From positions 5,721 to 69,720 of the forward strand of contig WBMZ01000209.1 of NCBI GenBank assembly GCA_013400975.1: DNA of 64,000 bases. Reading direction: 5' to 3'. The translations under genes were made by a program, and so were the position numbers. Below the pieces are notes generated by a model. It was not told the DNA's origin, made no database searches, and saw nothing but the letters and a program-made list of their open reading frames with translations. The stretch's first letter is position 1. Each line of letters opens with the position of its first letter. Origin of the DNA: Atrichornis clamosus. Its lineage: Eukaryota > Chordata > Aves > Passeriformes > Menuridae. Shown here piece after piece: positions 40,591 through 51,109 of this stretch.

Positions 40591-43500
40591 CTCTTTTTTC
40601 ATAGCTATGTCTGCTAAAGCAGAACTGTCTGTTAGGTAAATTCTGGAGTATGTACTTTCATTTAAATATTATTTTAATCAGACTAGAAAGTGGAAAAGGT
40701 ACAAAGTATTATATTCCGTTAGTGTGAAGATTTGTGCAGGTAGTATATGGACAGCCAGCACAAAATTAGCTCATTCCTTTTGTCTCTGTGGTTAGCAAGC
40801 CAGAGTTAACCTGAGCAAAGGAATCACCATTCCATAGTCTTCCTTAGTGACTGCAAGCCTTCTATTTCCAGTGAGATCAATACTACTGAAAAAACTTAAC
40901 ATCTCACCATGCCATCTTACTTTGTATTTTCTACAAAATCAGCAGAAATCAAGCAGAAATGTCATGAAAGCATTTTGTCCTTTTTTTCTGCTCCTTTTGC
41001 CCCTCATAAACATTTTCAATTCTTCTCCCCTTAGGAGTATTAAAGGTGTTCTAAAAATCCAGAGTTTTCTCAATTTAAATATGTTATGAAAAATGAAAAA
41101 TGTTTTAAATTGACAACTTTAGTCAGCAAGTGGGAAAAAAAGTGCCCAGACTTAGTAAGTTAAAAAGACAAAAACACTAAAAATTTCTTGTTTGCTCAAA
41201 TAGAGCTATTCTTAAAACATTTGGAGAAACACAACTTAATGTTACCTGAGATACTTCTGTATCAATTGAATTCTAGTTGGATTTATGCCCATGGATGATT
41301 TGGTCATAAAGTCAGCATTGCTATCTCTAGTTTTCTTTAATACAGTCAAAATAAATGTATTTAAATCTACTACTTCTGTGCTAAGGAATGTACTTATTGT
41401 CATCTGTGATGTGAATCTGTTTACAAAAACTTTAATTTTCCCACTTTTTTCATTAATTATGGTACTTCTGAAAAGCCATGTTTATTGTAAATAGGGAAGC
41501 TTGTTGTTTGATGACACAGTAGTTCTATTGTTTTTCTGGAACATTTCAAGTAAGGTCATTGCCAGACTTAAATAGTCCTTCTATAAAATTGTCATAACTC
41601 TAGCGTATGGTAGAGTTGAACCCTAGACTTATTCATTGTGAGGAGATAAAGAACATTACGAAGATTTTGGTACTGTGTTGTGACCCAGGCTTATCTCGAA
41701 GATGAATCATAGAAGATGAATCAACAGAGGGTGATCTGGGCCCAGTGCAGCTGCAATTTCACATTCCTCCACTCCCTCTTCCACCATTACTGAACTACTA
41801 GTAATATACTTGATGTACTTAAGAAATGAATGTGGTTCAATAATGATAGATTTTGTTGCCACAGAAACCTCTTTCAATGAGCAGATTGCTTAGAGTATTT
41901 CACGTAGAAATTTGCTTTGTATCTAAGTTTCTTTTGTTCAGTGAAATGCATGTATACATACAGTTTCTGTAGGGGATAAGAGCTTCAGTCACTTGGCTAC
42001 AGGATAAAATGAGGTAGCTGTTTCATTGGGTTTTTCTTAGCTCTTTTGCAGCTTTTTATGGCAACTTAGTTGTTTTCAGAATTATTCTCTGAAATGAAAT
42101 GTTTAGTGGCAGATATTAAGTTTTAGAGAAATAATGAACATTTGACTTAAGACCTAATTTCAAATTACCGTAATTTCATTAAAATAATGAGTAGCAAGTA
42201 AGGGTCAGTGTAATGGAAAGTCAGCTCCTCTTAAAGTAATGGTGTTGGTGTGAACAATCAAATTTGGATCTTGAGCAGTTTCTTAGAACTGTAATTTTCA
42301 GAAGCAGGCATGGCATCCCATACTAAAGCACAACCTCTCAAAGTCCTATTGTGGATGTGGAATGGAAAATGTAAGAGACAAGGTCAGTTATCAGTAAAAG
42401 ATCACAAAGTGTTTTATACAGAGAAATGTTTCACGTCCACCTATCTTGCAGAACTGAAATTTACTGGGTGTTTTAGTGAAATAATTAAGTGTGGGTAACA
42501 ACCCATTAGATCTCTTCTGAAAGGATCCAAGAATAAATGTCACTCTTTAGACTTCTATTTTTTCATGATTTCTAGTGCTATCTCAATTTTACTATTTTCC
42601 TGCTTTTAAGCACCACTTACACCACTACTTTCAGTAGTGGCAGTGAGCTGATTATTGATGAAGTGAACATTTATTTTTCTTGCTAAGTGGTTCCAAATCT
42701 TGTTGGAGATTCCATTGTCATTTACATTAGTCAGATCTTTCAAGTGAAAATCTGGCCTGTTCAATACTGCCATCATGAGTTTGCATTTAACACTTGCATT
42801 TATGAAATTAAATAAATGTGTAGGAATACATTTTTGTCAGCTAGACTTGCTGAACCTGCTTTTGAGTAATTGGCATCTACTAGAATTTATCTGACTTGTA
42901 CTTTTCTCTGATATCTATCAGTCTTCAAATAGGCGAAAGAGTTTTCAGCTGTAGGACTCAAAGACTCCCAAATTTGATTCCTCTCTGTCCATAGAGGATC
43001 CCTTCAACAAAGGACATTTCTTATTTCTTTTGCCAGCTTCATTAAAACACTCTTCTTGTCCTCACATAGGGAGTGGAATTATGTCTTGCAGACTTTGCAA
43101 GTGACATTGAGGACAAACTTATGATAATATTATGTCTTTCCTTCTCTCACTCTTCCATTTTATATTTCTTTAGTTCATTTTCAGACTTCCATTAGATGAC
43201 AGTGGACATATACATGGTATGTTCTTAGTCTCTAAACCCATAGTGAGCCCAATTTGCATTCTCCCTCATGAATCAGTGAATTTAATTTAATGAGACTTAG
43301 GAATCCCCATTTAACTTCTATATCTAGAATTTGTAGGGAGCTGTCACTACATAAAACTTTGTATTAGAATGTTATAAAGTGTAACTTAAATGCAATGCTC
43401 AGCACTTGCATGTTTCCTGGCTGGTTTTAAATTTGTTATTTTGGTATAGAATTGCTATGCATGTGTTTGTAATCACTACAAACAATAAAGGCACTTAAAG

Positions 43501-44343
43501 AAATTCCAAGGAATGTAAGGGCGTCTAACTTATCTGAATTTAAATGTCTTTCTTGGTGGTCGTAAGTGGAGTAGTTTTGTTTATAAGTTGAAAAGGAAGA
43601 TGTGCTATTTGTTGGAATTCGTTGTTTTATATGCTTTTCCCTACTTTGTCATTGAGGTAATTGTCTGCTTTTAATTTCCTTACCATGACTCCATGACTCT
43701 GGCAGACATTAATAGTCTGACCTTGAAATTGCAGGAATGATGTAGAGCTAATTTTGTCACACTTTTTTCTTTTTCCTGATGCTTACTGTAGTTCCAACTG
43801 ATTTTTCTGTTGTGTGGTATCTCAAAAATTAGGCACATGATTTTAATTTAGTTTTTATTTTGAAAAATGCATGATCCACGATTATGCAGTTCTTCTAGCA
43901 AATGAAGAAGGTTTGCAGGCTGCATAATTTCCAAAGTACCTCACATGTCCTTTTTAAGAAGTGATCTACTTAACCTACTTAACTTCCATGGAAACATGGA
44001 GAAGTTAAAAACTGTGATGGCTCTTTGACAGGTCTTAGGCATAGTAATAGTCTTTTCTGGCAACATTTATGGCAAACTGGCTCTTTAAAAAAAAAGAAAA
44101 CTGGATTCTGCCTATCATTGAAAAGCAAGAGTTACTTTATTTTTAGTCAGTGTGTGTTCTAAAGGTGATCCATGAAGGGAGATTCTGTCCTGTTGTAAAC
44201 TTTTTATACATTACTGAAGAGATTGTGTATACTACATTATGTACATGAATAAATACCACATTTACTTAAAAAATCCCAACAGCACAAACTAAAGTTACAA
44301 TAAATATTCTGGCAGTAGTTTTGAGATTTACTTTCTCCCCATA
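40591..44343. other. Intron, no gene seen
   Basis: AT-rich intron of about 3.75 kb. ORFs are 80 codons or fewer and without domains. No repeat family was recognised. Confidence 0.55.
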
Positions 44344-44349
44344 AACCAT

Positions 44350-44977
44350 TGTAATTATCTGATTAATGAGAGATGCCTCTGCTCAAATTAAGGTGCAAAT
44401 GAGACCATATGCTGAGTCAAAAATACAGAAGATACCACCCATGGATCCAGCGGCGTCCTATTGACCCTTCTTCACCCTGGGCTTCTCAGTAATGGGGTTC
44501 TCAGAGTTGTTCTTCTGGGGTACCACCTTTACAGAGTCCAAGTTCCAGATATCCATGGGGTACAGATGCTGTTCCCATAACTTAGGGTGACACACGTACC
44601 CTGAATTTAGCTCACTTGGTGCTAATAATGCCAGGGTCGTGGATTGAATCCCTGTACTTAAGAGCCATTCACTTAAGAGTTGGACTCAATGATCCCTGTG
44701 GCCTCTTTCCACTCAGAATATTCTGTGATTCTATGTATGAGCCAGTTGCTTTCTTTTCTACAGTCTGCCACAGTGGGAATTCTTTCCCAGATGGGTTAAC
44801 CAGGATGTCCTAACCAGATTGTACCTCCATCAGGCCTGGAATTAGCACCTTCCTGTTGCAAATTCCTCCCTTCCATGCTTATATCAAGTTACCGCTGTGG
44901 TGGCTTATTTTATGGCAGGTTCTTCTGTGGCCTTGACAGTGTTTTGAGACAGGCAACTGTGCTCTTTAAGTCCTTAG
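44350..44977 (-). mobile_element. LTR (family C) with 6-bp flanking duplication, carrying a SINE
   Basis: Homologous along its length to the element at 48053-48769: both have AGAGATGCCTCTGC at the left, CTTCCTGTT and GTGGTGGCTTATTTTATGG-like words in the middle, and TGCTCTTTAAGTCCTTA at the right. The 6-bp word AACCAT flanks it on both sides (44344-44349 and 44978-44983), supporting a true insertion. The sense strand appears to be minus, judged from the paralogue, where a polyadenylation signal and primer-site-like sequence follow in that direction. A SINE interrupts it at about 44599-44735. No coding sequence. Confidence 0.7.
44599..44735 (+). mobile_element. tRNA-Ile-headed SINE with CR1-like tail (TguSINE1-like)
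   Basis: The head reads TTTAGCTCACTTGGTGCTAA, then TAATGCCAGGGTCGTGGATTGAATCCCTG. This matches tRNA-Ile with anticodon loop CTAATAA, boxes A and B recognisable (GGATTGAATCC for GGTTCGAATCC), and part of the D-stem/loop deleted. The tail reads GTTGGACTCAATGATCCCTG, then TGGCC, and ends TTCTGTGATTCTATG, the CR1 3' end. Passerine genomes are known to have such tRNA-Ile/CR1 SINEs. Box sequences would serve RNA polymerase III, and the tail would recruit CR1 reverse transcriptase. Comparison with the paralogous LTR at 48053-48769 shows a clean insertion, with GTAC/GTAT at the two edges. Confidence 0.82.
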
Positions 44978-44983
44978 AACCAT

Positions 44984-47040
44984 TAAAAAGAGTAATATCT
45001 TAATTGATAATACCCTGCCACATAACAAAAATCTAACCACGAAATCTAAGCAGATCTCATCTGATAACTGCTCATCTTTTTCTCAGATCTTTATAAGCTT
45101 TAATACTTAGTTTGATAAAAATATTGGAATAGTCTTGACCATAACAAAGCATATGAAAACCCCAAAAATTGATTTTATCTGAATGTTGTTCCTTTGCAGG
45201 GCTTAACAAGAATGACTAATGAGATGAGTGACTAATACCTAACATAAACATACACAAACCTAATTGAGTAACATTTCAAAAGCAAGACCATTTCTTCATT
45301 AGATAACTGTCACCAAAAAATCTACTTTTAAATATAAGTGCGATTGGCTGTGTGCTGCTTCTCTTACAATTTAGTTGTGTTTCTGATATAGAAGTGAGTA
45401 CCTCTTTCATGATTTAAAAAAAAAAAAAACTATTTCTGTTTAAAAAATTAAGCTCAAATGTAATTAATATTTTTAATTCTGAGTCCATAATTACAGCCTT
45501 TTGAGGTATTTGAAGTGACCTCTTCATTTTAGTAAAGCGCTAACTCATATACCCAGCACTATTTTATAAACCAAAGTTGTATCTGTAGAAAGGAAAGTAT
45601 GAATCAGAAACTTTTTTAGTCTCTCAATACTTCTATGTCATTTTGGCACCTGAACGGGAGGTGTTTGAGAGATGCACTGGCACAGGTCCCAGTGGTCCTT
45701 TTCCAGTGTTCTGGAATTAGGATTTCTCCACAACCTGTTTAACATTAGATCTCTGGTTCAGTCTGTGCTGCAGTAGTTAATTTTCAAAAATTACTAGTGA
45801 AACACAGTATGATGGAGGTGAAAAGTTTATCTAAATAATATGTAATGTTTCTGCCTTTAGCTGAACTTACTGAGTGGATTGAATTCAAAAACTGTGGAGT
45901 AGGTTTTTTAGAGGATAGTCTTTTTGCGAAGTTGATCTTTCAAAAATTAAGAAGTGTCACAATGTAAGTTACTCATGAAAGCATAATTCAGCCTCTGGGC
46001 ACACATTCATTAACATAGTCTTTAATTACACAGTCACATGGTATTTCCTTTAGGCTCCCTGCCTCCTTCATTGCATTGGATGAATGGTGTCTTGAGTATG
46101 TAGCAGCTGTTTAATACTTTTAGCTTCATCATTCAAGTGTTGGCCTTTGCCTTATTTACTGCACACTCTTTAAAGTCTGAAATAAGTACACTATGATTCT
46201 CTATCAGTTTTCATGTATATATGATCTTATTTTCTAATCATAACAAAGATTGTAATATTGGTTTCACCACTTCAAGAGGAAAGAAAATCATTATCCTAGT
46301 GTTATATGTGGAGAAAATGGGATAAGAATAAATCAAAATTAGTGACAAAACTCTTGTTATAACTTCTTGTTGCATCATGCACAAGTCAGGCATTATTGCC
46401 ACTAACCAGACTGCATTTCATCTCATTTACTTTCCTGATATTTTTTATTGCTCAGGCACCAGGATCTCAACCTAGACACTCCAAAAATTAAATTCACATG
46501 AGAGGTGGCCAAATGTTAAAATTGTGATTTTTCATTCTCTCAAGGCATATACATTGATTGTTATCATTTAATGATGTTAGCATTTATATCACATCACAGC
46601 CTGGAACTTCTTAGATTCTTCTATTATATTTTTAACTGCAACTGTGTACTGTTGTCTCCAGGTAGCTAGAATGATGTTTTACTAGTTACTTTCTCTTCTC
46701 CGTAGACAATATCTCAAAAATTGACATCTCAAGCTGATTTAAAAATATAGTCCAGCTTTTTGAAATAGACTAATTGACATACCAAAAACTGTGTTCACCC
46801 ATAAAACTAGTATTTGAGCTACTGCTATAAATTTACTCCATCAACATTTTTCCCTACAATAACACTTTCTGACTTTTATATTATACAGTTTTAATACCTA
46901 ATTGTCAATATACTGATCTGCCTGCCTAGCAGTAACCCTTAGGGTGAGAGGCATCCTGCTTTCTTTGTATTGCAGGTATCTGTTAGTTTGCCTATATGCT
47001 TATTTCTCAGACTAAGCTTATAGTTACATAAGCAAGGAGT
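44984..47040. other. Intron, no gene seen
   Basis: AT-rich sequence with an A run at 45417-45429. No recognised repeat or exon. Confidence 0.55.
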
Positions 47041-47044
47041 AATA

Positions 47045-48024
47045 CACTGTCCTAATCTGACAGCTCCTCCCAATTCAGTTGTCCTTCAGGTGTTTTTCAA
47101 TAACTCCAAGAATAGTCTTCTCCATAGTTTTACCAGTCACTGAAGCGAGAATGACAGTAACTTCCTGGGTCATCCTTCTTGCCTTTCTTGAAAATAGGGA
47201 TGCATTAGCCAGCTTCCAGTCAGTTGGGACTTCTCCAGATTCCCAAGAACATTCAAAAATCACTGAGAGGTTTCACCATGACATCAATCAGTTCTTTGAG
47301 GATTCTCAAATTAATCCCATCAGGCTCCACAGACTTAGAGGGATCCAGTTGAAGCAGCAGATCCCACACAAGTCTGGAGTTTACTGGGAGTTTATCATAC
47401 TCGCAGTCATGTACCTTCAGCTGAGGGCAATGGGAAGCCCATAGCCCCTAATCAATGCTTAAGGCTGAAGCAAAGAAAACACTGAACATCTCTGCCTTGT
47501 CTATGTCCCTGTTTTTCATGTGACCACTCTCATCCTGGTGGATTAACAGGATGATGTTAATTTTGCACGGCCTTTTGCTATCAATATATTTTAAACAGCT
47601 CTTTTAACCGTGCACATTGTTCTTGCCAGCTTCAATTCTAATTGAGCTTTGGCCACATGAATGTCCTCTGTACAGTGGCAAGTAGCATCTCTATATTCCT
47701 CCTATGTCACCCCATTTTGCTTTCACTGGCCATACACTTTCTTTTTTCACCCTAACTCCTGAAGATCGCTGTTCAGCCAAGTCAGCCTTCTGCATTGCTC
47801 CTTCAACATTTTGGAATTGCCTGCTCCTGTGCACTTAGGAAGTGGAATTTAAAAAGGGACCAGCACTGATGAATCTCACTAGCTTCAAAAGTGTCTGCTC
47901 TTCTTATATCCAGTGTTGAAGTTTTCCTGACAATATTCCTCCTGTCACCAGGGATTATAAACCCAACTGCTTTATTGTCACTGTGGCCAATATGGTCATC
48001 TATCACTACTTCACCCATGAGCCT
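47045..48024 (-). mobile_element. CR1 fragment, antisense (downstream half of an interrupted copy)
   Basis: Minus strand at 47803-48018 reads IGHSDNKAVGF, then TSTLDIRRAD, the CR1 segment GHSDH.MVEF...LDFRRA just after the endonuclease. At 47075-47263 it reads ECSWESGEVPTDWKLANASL, matching the reverse transcriptase start. The copy lacks its 3' part and its frame is broken. Its upstream continuation lies at 48770-48966, beyond an inserted LTR. Confidence 0.88.
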
Positions 48025-48031
48025 GTTATGA

Positions 48032-48048
48032 TCTCACTTCTGACACCA
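48032..48048 (-). other. Primer-binding-site-like sequence of the family C retroelement
   Basis: On the minus strand TGGTGTCAGAAGTGAGA lies about 4 bp beyond the inferred LTR end. It closely resembles the tRNA-Leu-type primer site known from ERVL-like elements. Its position and direction support calling 48053-48769 the 5' LTR of a remnant provirus on the minus strand. Only some 25 bp of internal sequence remain before CR1 resumes. Confidence 0.55.
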
Positions 48049-48052
48049 AAAT

Positions 48053-48769
48053 AATGCTAGGATCCAATTATTAAGAGATGCCTCTGCCCGAATTCAGGTG
48101 CAGATGAGACCATATGACGACGTCAATAATGCAGATTTTATTTAACAGTAAATGTGAGGTAGAGAGAGAGAAGTAGGAAGAGAAGGGTGGGAGGGAGAGG
48201 GGTAAAGTGAGGGGTGGGAAGGAGGGAAGGCGAGTGGAGGCCAGAGGAGGTGCGGGGAAGTAAAGGAGGGAGGGCAGGGAGGAGTGGAAGAGAGGGAGAG
48301 AGAGAGTGTGTAAACAAAAAAGGTCAGCACCACATGGGTTTCTGTGGCATCCCACCAGCCCTTCATCTTGTCTTCTTAGTGGGAGGGGTCCACTTCTACA
48401 CAGCCCAAGTCCCAGGTAGCCACAGAATGTAAATGCTGTTCAAACAGCTTGGGCTGGCATGTGTATAAGGACTTGCTTCATTTCTCACAGTTTGCCATGG
48501 TGGGAATTTTTATCTGGACAGGTTACCCTGATCTGCCTCACCAGACCTGGCACCTTCCTGTTAATGCCATCTGTGCTTTTCCCACAGTCTGCACAGTGGA
48601 ATTTTGTCCAGTATGCTAATTCCAAACCTTGACCTCCATTAGGTCTGGTTTTAACACCTTCCTTTTTGCCATCTATGCTTATCTTAAGTTCCTGTGCGGT
48701 GGCTTACCTTATGGAACTTTCTTTCCTTGACAGTGTTTGAGATAGTTCATTGTGCTCTTTAAGTCCTTA
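48053..48769 (-). mobile_element. LTR (family C) inserted in a CR1
   Basis: Paralogue of 44350-44977, lacking the SINE and carrying an extra GA-rich tract. In the minus direction there is a polyadenylation signal (AATAAA, plus coordinates 48137-48142), then the R/U5-like part GCACCTGAATTCGGGCAGAG, then the end near GCATTA and the primer-site-like sequence. It separates two parts of one antisense CR1, so it is younger than that CR1. ORFs of 72-94 codons inside are readings of the GA/CT tract. Confidence 0.72.
48155..48310 (+). repeat. GA/GGGA-rich purine tract inside the LTR
   Basis: About 155 bp almost entirely purine on the plus strand, with AGAG, GGGAGG and GGAAGG words. A matching pyrimidine tract occurs at the same place in the opposite-orientation copy (60845-60950), so the tract is part of this LTR family. 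Confidence 0.9.
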
Positions 48770-48966
48770 TAGAGCTCCTCTCTATTAACAAGCAACAAAT
48801 CAAAGCCGGCACCTTTTCTGGTCATCTCCTTTAGTACTTTTACCAAGAAGTTATCAACCAGGTGCTTTAGGAATCTTCTGGACCTGTTTCTATCCACTGT
48901 GTGGTATTCACAGTTAACATCTGTCAAGTTAAAGTCCCTGACTTCAATTTTTTTGGAGAGACAGCC
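48770..48966 (-). mobile_element. CR1 fragment, antisense (upstream half of the interrupted copy)
   Basis: Minus-strand reading gives DFNLTDVNCEYHTVDRNRSR, then FLKHLVDNFLVKVL and NREELYKD, the end of the CR1 endonuclease domain. It is followed directly, across the inserted LTR, by IGHSDNKAVGF at 47.8-48.0 kb, as expected for one original element. Confidence 0.87.
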
Positions 48967-49087
48967 TTGACGCTCAGCAGTAGCCACAAGACTGGTGTGT
49001 CATCAACACATTCTAGCTACCAATACAAAGCACAGCCCTATGAGATCTGTTGTGGGGAAAGGTGACTCCATTCCAGCCAGACCCAAT
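48967..49087 (-). mobile_element. LTR fragment (family B)
   Basis: On the minus strand GGCTGGAATGGAGTCACCTT, then CCCCACAACAGATC, GTGCTTTGTATTGGTAGCTA, GTGTTGATGACACACCAGTC and GGCTACTGCTGAGC resemble the first 120 bp of the LTR type at 32273-32853. It directly abuts the CR1 endonuclease fragment, leaving no unique sequence between them. Confidence 0.65.
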
Positions 49088-49819
49088 CTGCTTTACACTG
49101 TTTACTGTTGGTGTCAAGTGTCTGTCTTGCGCTGTTTTCTCCTGAGATTTTTCCATGTCAAAAATGGGATTAGTTTATTCTGCTGAACAAGGAAACAGCT
49201 TGTCCCCAACTTGCATTCTTAGACAATTCTCTTTGGAGTATGTGCATCGAAGTGATAGCTATGAGAGGATTTAATTCCTTCCTAGAAGAGAAATATACAG
49301 GAAAAAGTTTCATTGTTCTGAAAAATGTGAACTCAAAAAGGAAGCAAATAATCTTCTGATGCATGTCTTACAGAATAAAAACCAAACCATACTGCTGCTG
49401 ATTATTAATCACTGAAGGTGAAATCTTGTAACTATTTTTTTTTGTTTCTGTAAAAAAGAGTTTTAAAATGCTCTATAGTTTTGTAGCACTTCTTAGTGAA
49501 CATCACATAAGCCCAGCCTAAAACTTGCTTGACAAACTTTGTATTACTTTACGATACAATTTGACTATCATTATTTTACCTTCTGCTGTGGGCATCTGCA
49601 TAAATATTTTTTCCTGACATGCACATCTTTAATTTAGGCTAGAGCTTTTTTTCACTGCTTTATCTAAAGTAGCTATGCTGGCCTTCAGCAGCCTAAATCC
49701 ATTGTAAATTAAGTTTTAATGCTGGAAATGAATATTATTCAACTTTATTAATCATTAAGTACATTTAAAAACTAAGCTCTAAATTAAAACTATTTCTTGA
49801 CTTACTATTATTTCCTAGT
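49088..49819. other. Intron, no gene seen
   Basis: AT-rich sequence with no recognised element. Confidence 0.5.
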
Positions 49820-50682
49820 TGTCTCGGTTTTAGAGATAATTTAAGGGAGGATGTTCTGGAAAATGAGTCGTCTCCTCTAAAGGGTTCCAACAAGCCCTTT
49901 ACACCAAAACAAAATGAATGCTAATAGAGGAAAGTGAAAAAAAACCACAGTGGTTTATTAACAAACAGAGGCAAGGAGAGGAAAAAAAAGAAAAAAGGCT
50001 AAACGATTGCTAGCTATTAAACTATCAGAACTCACACCAGAACAAAATGTCGGAGAGCACCCCTTCCCGACATGTGGTACAAAAATGGTGCCGGCTTTCC
50101 CTCTGAGTACTGGAGCTCTCACTAAGGGGTCCCAGCAGCAGGCGAAGGCCCGGTGGCCTGCCCGGGTGTTGATCTCCTCCCCTGGCAGAGCTCAGCAGAA
50201 CGCTCACAGCAGGCGCAGCAGCCGGGCTGGAATCCCTCGGTGTTTCCCGCCGGCTGCGCTCGGCTCGCAGGGGCCCGGGGGCCGGACCGGGACAGCCCCG
50301 CTCCTGCCGATGCGGTGTCTCTGGCCTCGGAGCAGCAGCTCTTCGGTTCAACTCACAGCAGTCCAACTCAGAGCAGTCCCAAGATCGCTGCTGCAGCCTC
50401 TCCGATCCAGGGAAGGGAAAGGGGTTTTTGCCGGGGCCAGGCACCACGCCAGCCGAGCACACGCCCCGCTGCACAGCGCCGCGGGAAGCCCGAGCCGAGA
50501 GGCTTCAAACGGCCGCGCCAAACAGCGCCGGGCCCTCCCCAGCCCCACACGCATCCGGTGCCGGGCCGTCAAGGCACAGCAGCCATTTGTGGGGCGTAAA
50601 GCAGAGGGTAATGGAATAGACTGTGGTGATAAATCACTCCAAGACACTAGTGGAGGGCGAAATTCCTGTGTGTAACTTAACA
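49820..50682 (-). mobile_element. CpG-rich LTR-like element (family D)
   Basis: An 863-bp block with TG...CA-type ends in both directions: plus TGTCTCGGTTTTAGAGATAA at the left, TGTGTGTAACTTAACA at the right. The part from 50090 to 50600 is strongly GC- and CpG-rich, in sharp contrast to the intron. On the minus strand a polyadenylation signal (AATAAA, plus coordinates 49954-49959) lies after the GC-rich part, so U3-like sequence, signal and terminal part are in the order expected for a minus-strand LTR. No target duplication was found. The overlapping ORFs here (up to 222 codons) are long only because CpG-rich DNA has few stops. They show no domain and overlap each other on both strands. A CpG island not of LTR origin remains possible. 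Confidence 0.6.
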
Positions 50683-51109
50683 AGAAACCTATGATAGTGT
50701 AGAACACCCAGTTGTAGTGAATGTCTTTCAAGCTCTGTTCCCTCTGAGTATTTGTTTTGTAATCTTTCTTTCAAATCTCTTGTGAAGTTTTCAGTTTCTG
50801 CATTAGCTTGAGAGTAGTATAGTGACATGCTGTTGGAACAACTCTCATTTTCAGAAAACTGTCTAGTTCTTAGGAGATGATTTTTGAATCATTGTTGGCT
50901 ATGGGCTCTGTTGAATACCATGCATAGAAGAGTGGAACTATACCATAGCAGATGAGGTAGTAACAGAAATACAACTTCTGACCATTTATGGCAGGGAAAT
51001 AAACAAGTATTTCATTAAAAAAATGGTCCTACAGTTCCAGTTAAAAACTTTCCCTAAATGTGACAGTGTAAAGGAGAAGATGATAATGACAGTGCAGACC
51101 CAAGGTTTT
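50683..51109. other. Unique spacer between LTR and satellite
   Basis: No repeat or gene recognised. The satellite begins gradually at its right end. Confidence 0.45.

Noticed and set aside
44603..44660. Possible functional tRNA-Ile gene
   Set aside because: The D-arm is partly deleted, the acceptor stem does not pair, and a CR1-like tail follows. It is a SINE head.
45861..45965. Possible exon after GCCTTTAG with an open stretch and a GTAAGT at 45964
   Set aside because: The splice-like signals are suggestive, but the reading has no sushi or CUB cysteines and does not fit the CSMD domain order, so chance is more likely. A protein-to-genome alignment would settle it.
50025..50731. Several overlapping ORFs of 127-222 codons on both strands
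   Set aside because: They overlap each other in many frames within a CpG-rich LTR-like block, show no domain, and are explained by lack of stop codons in GC-rich DNA.
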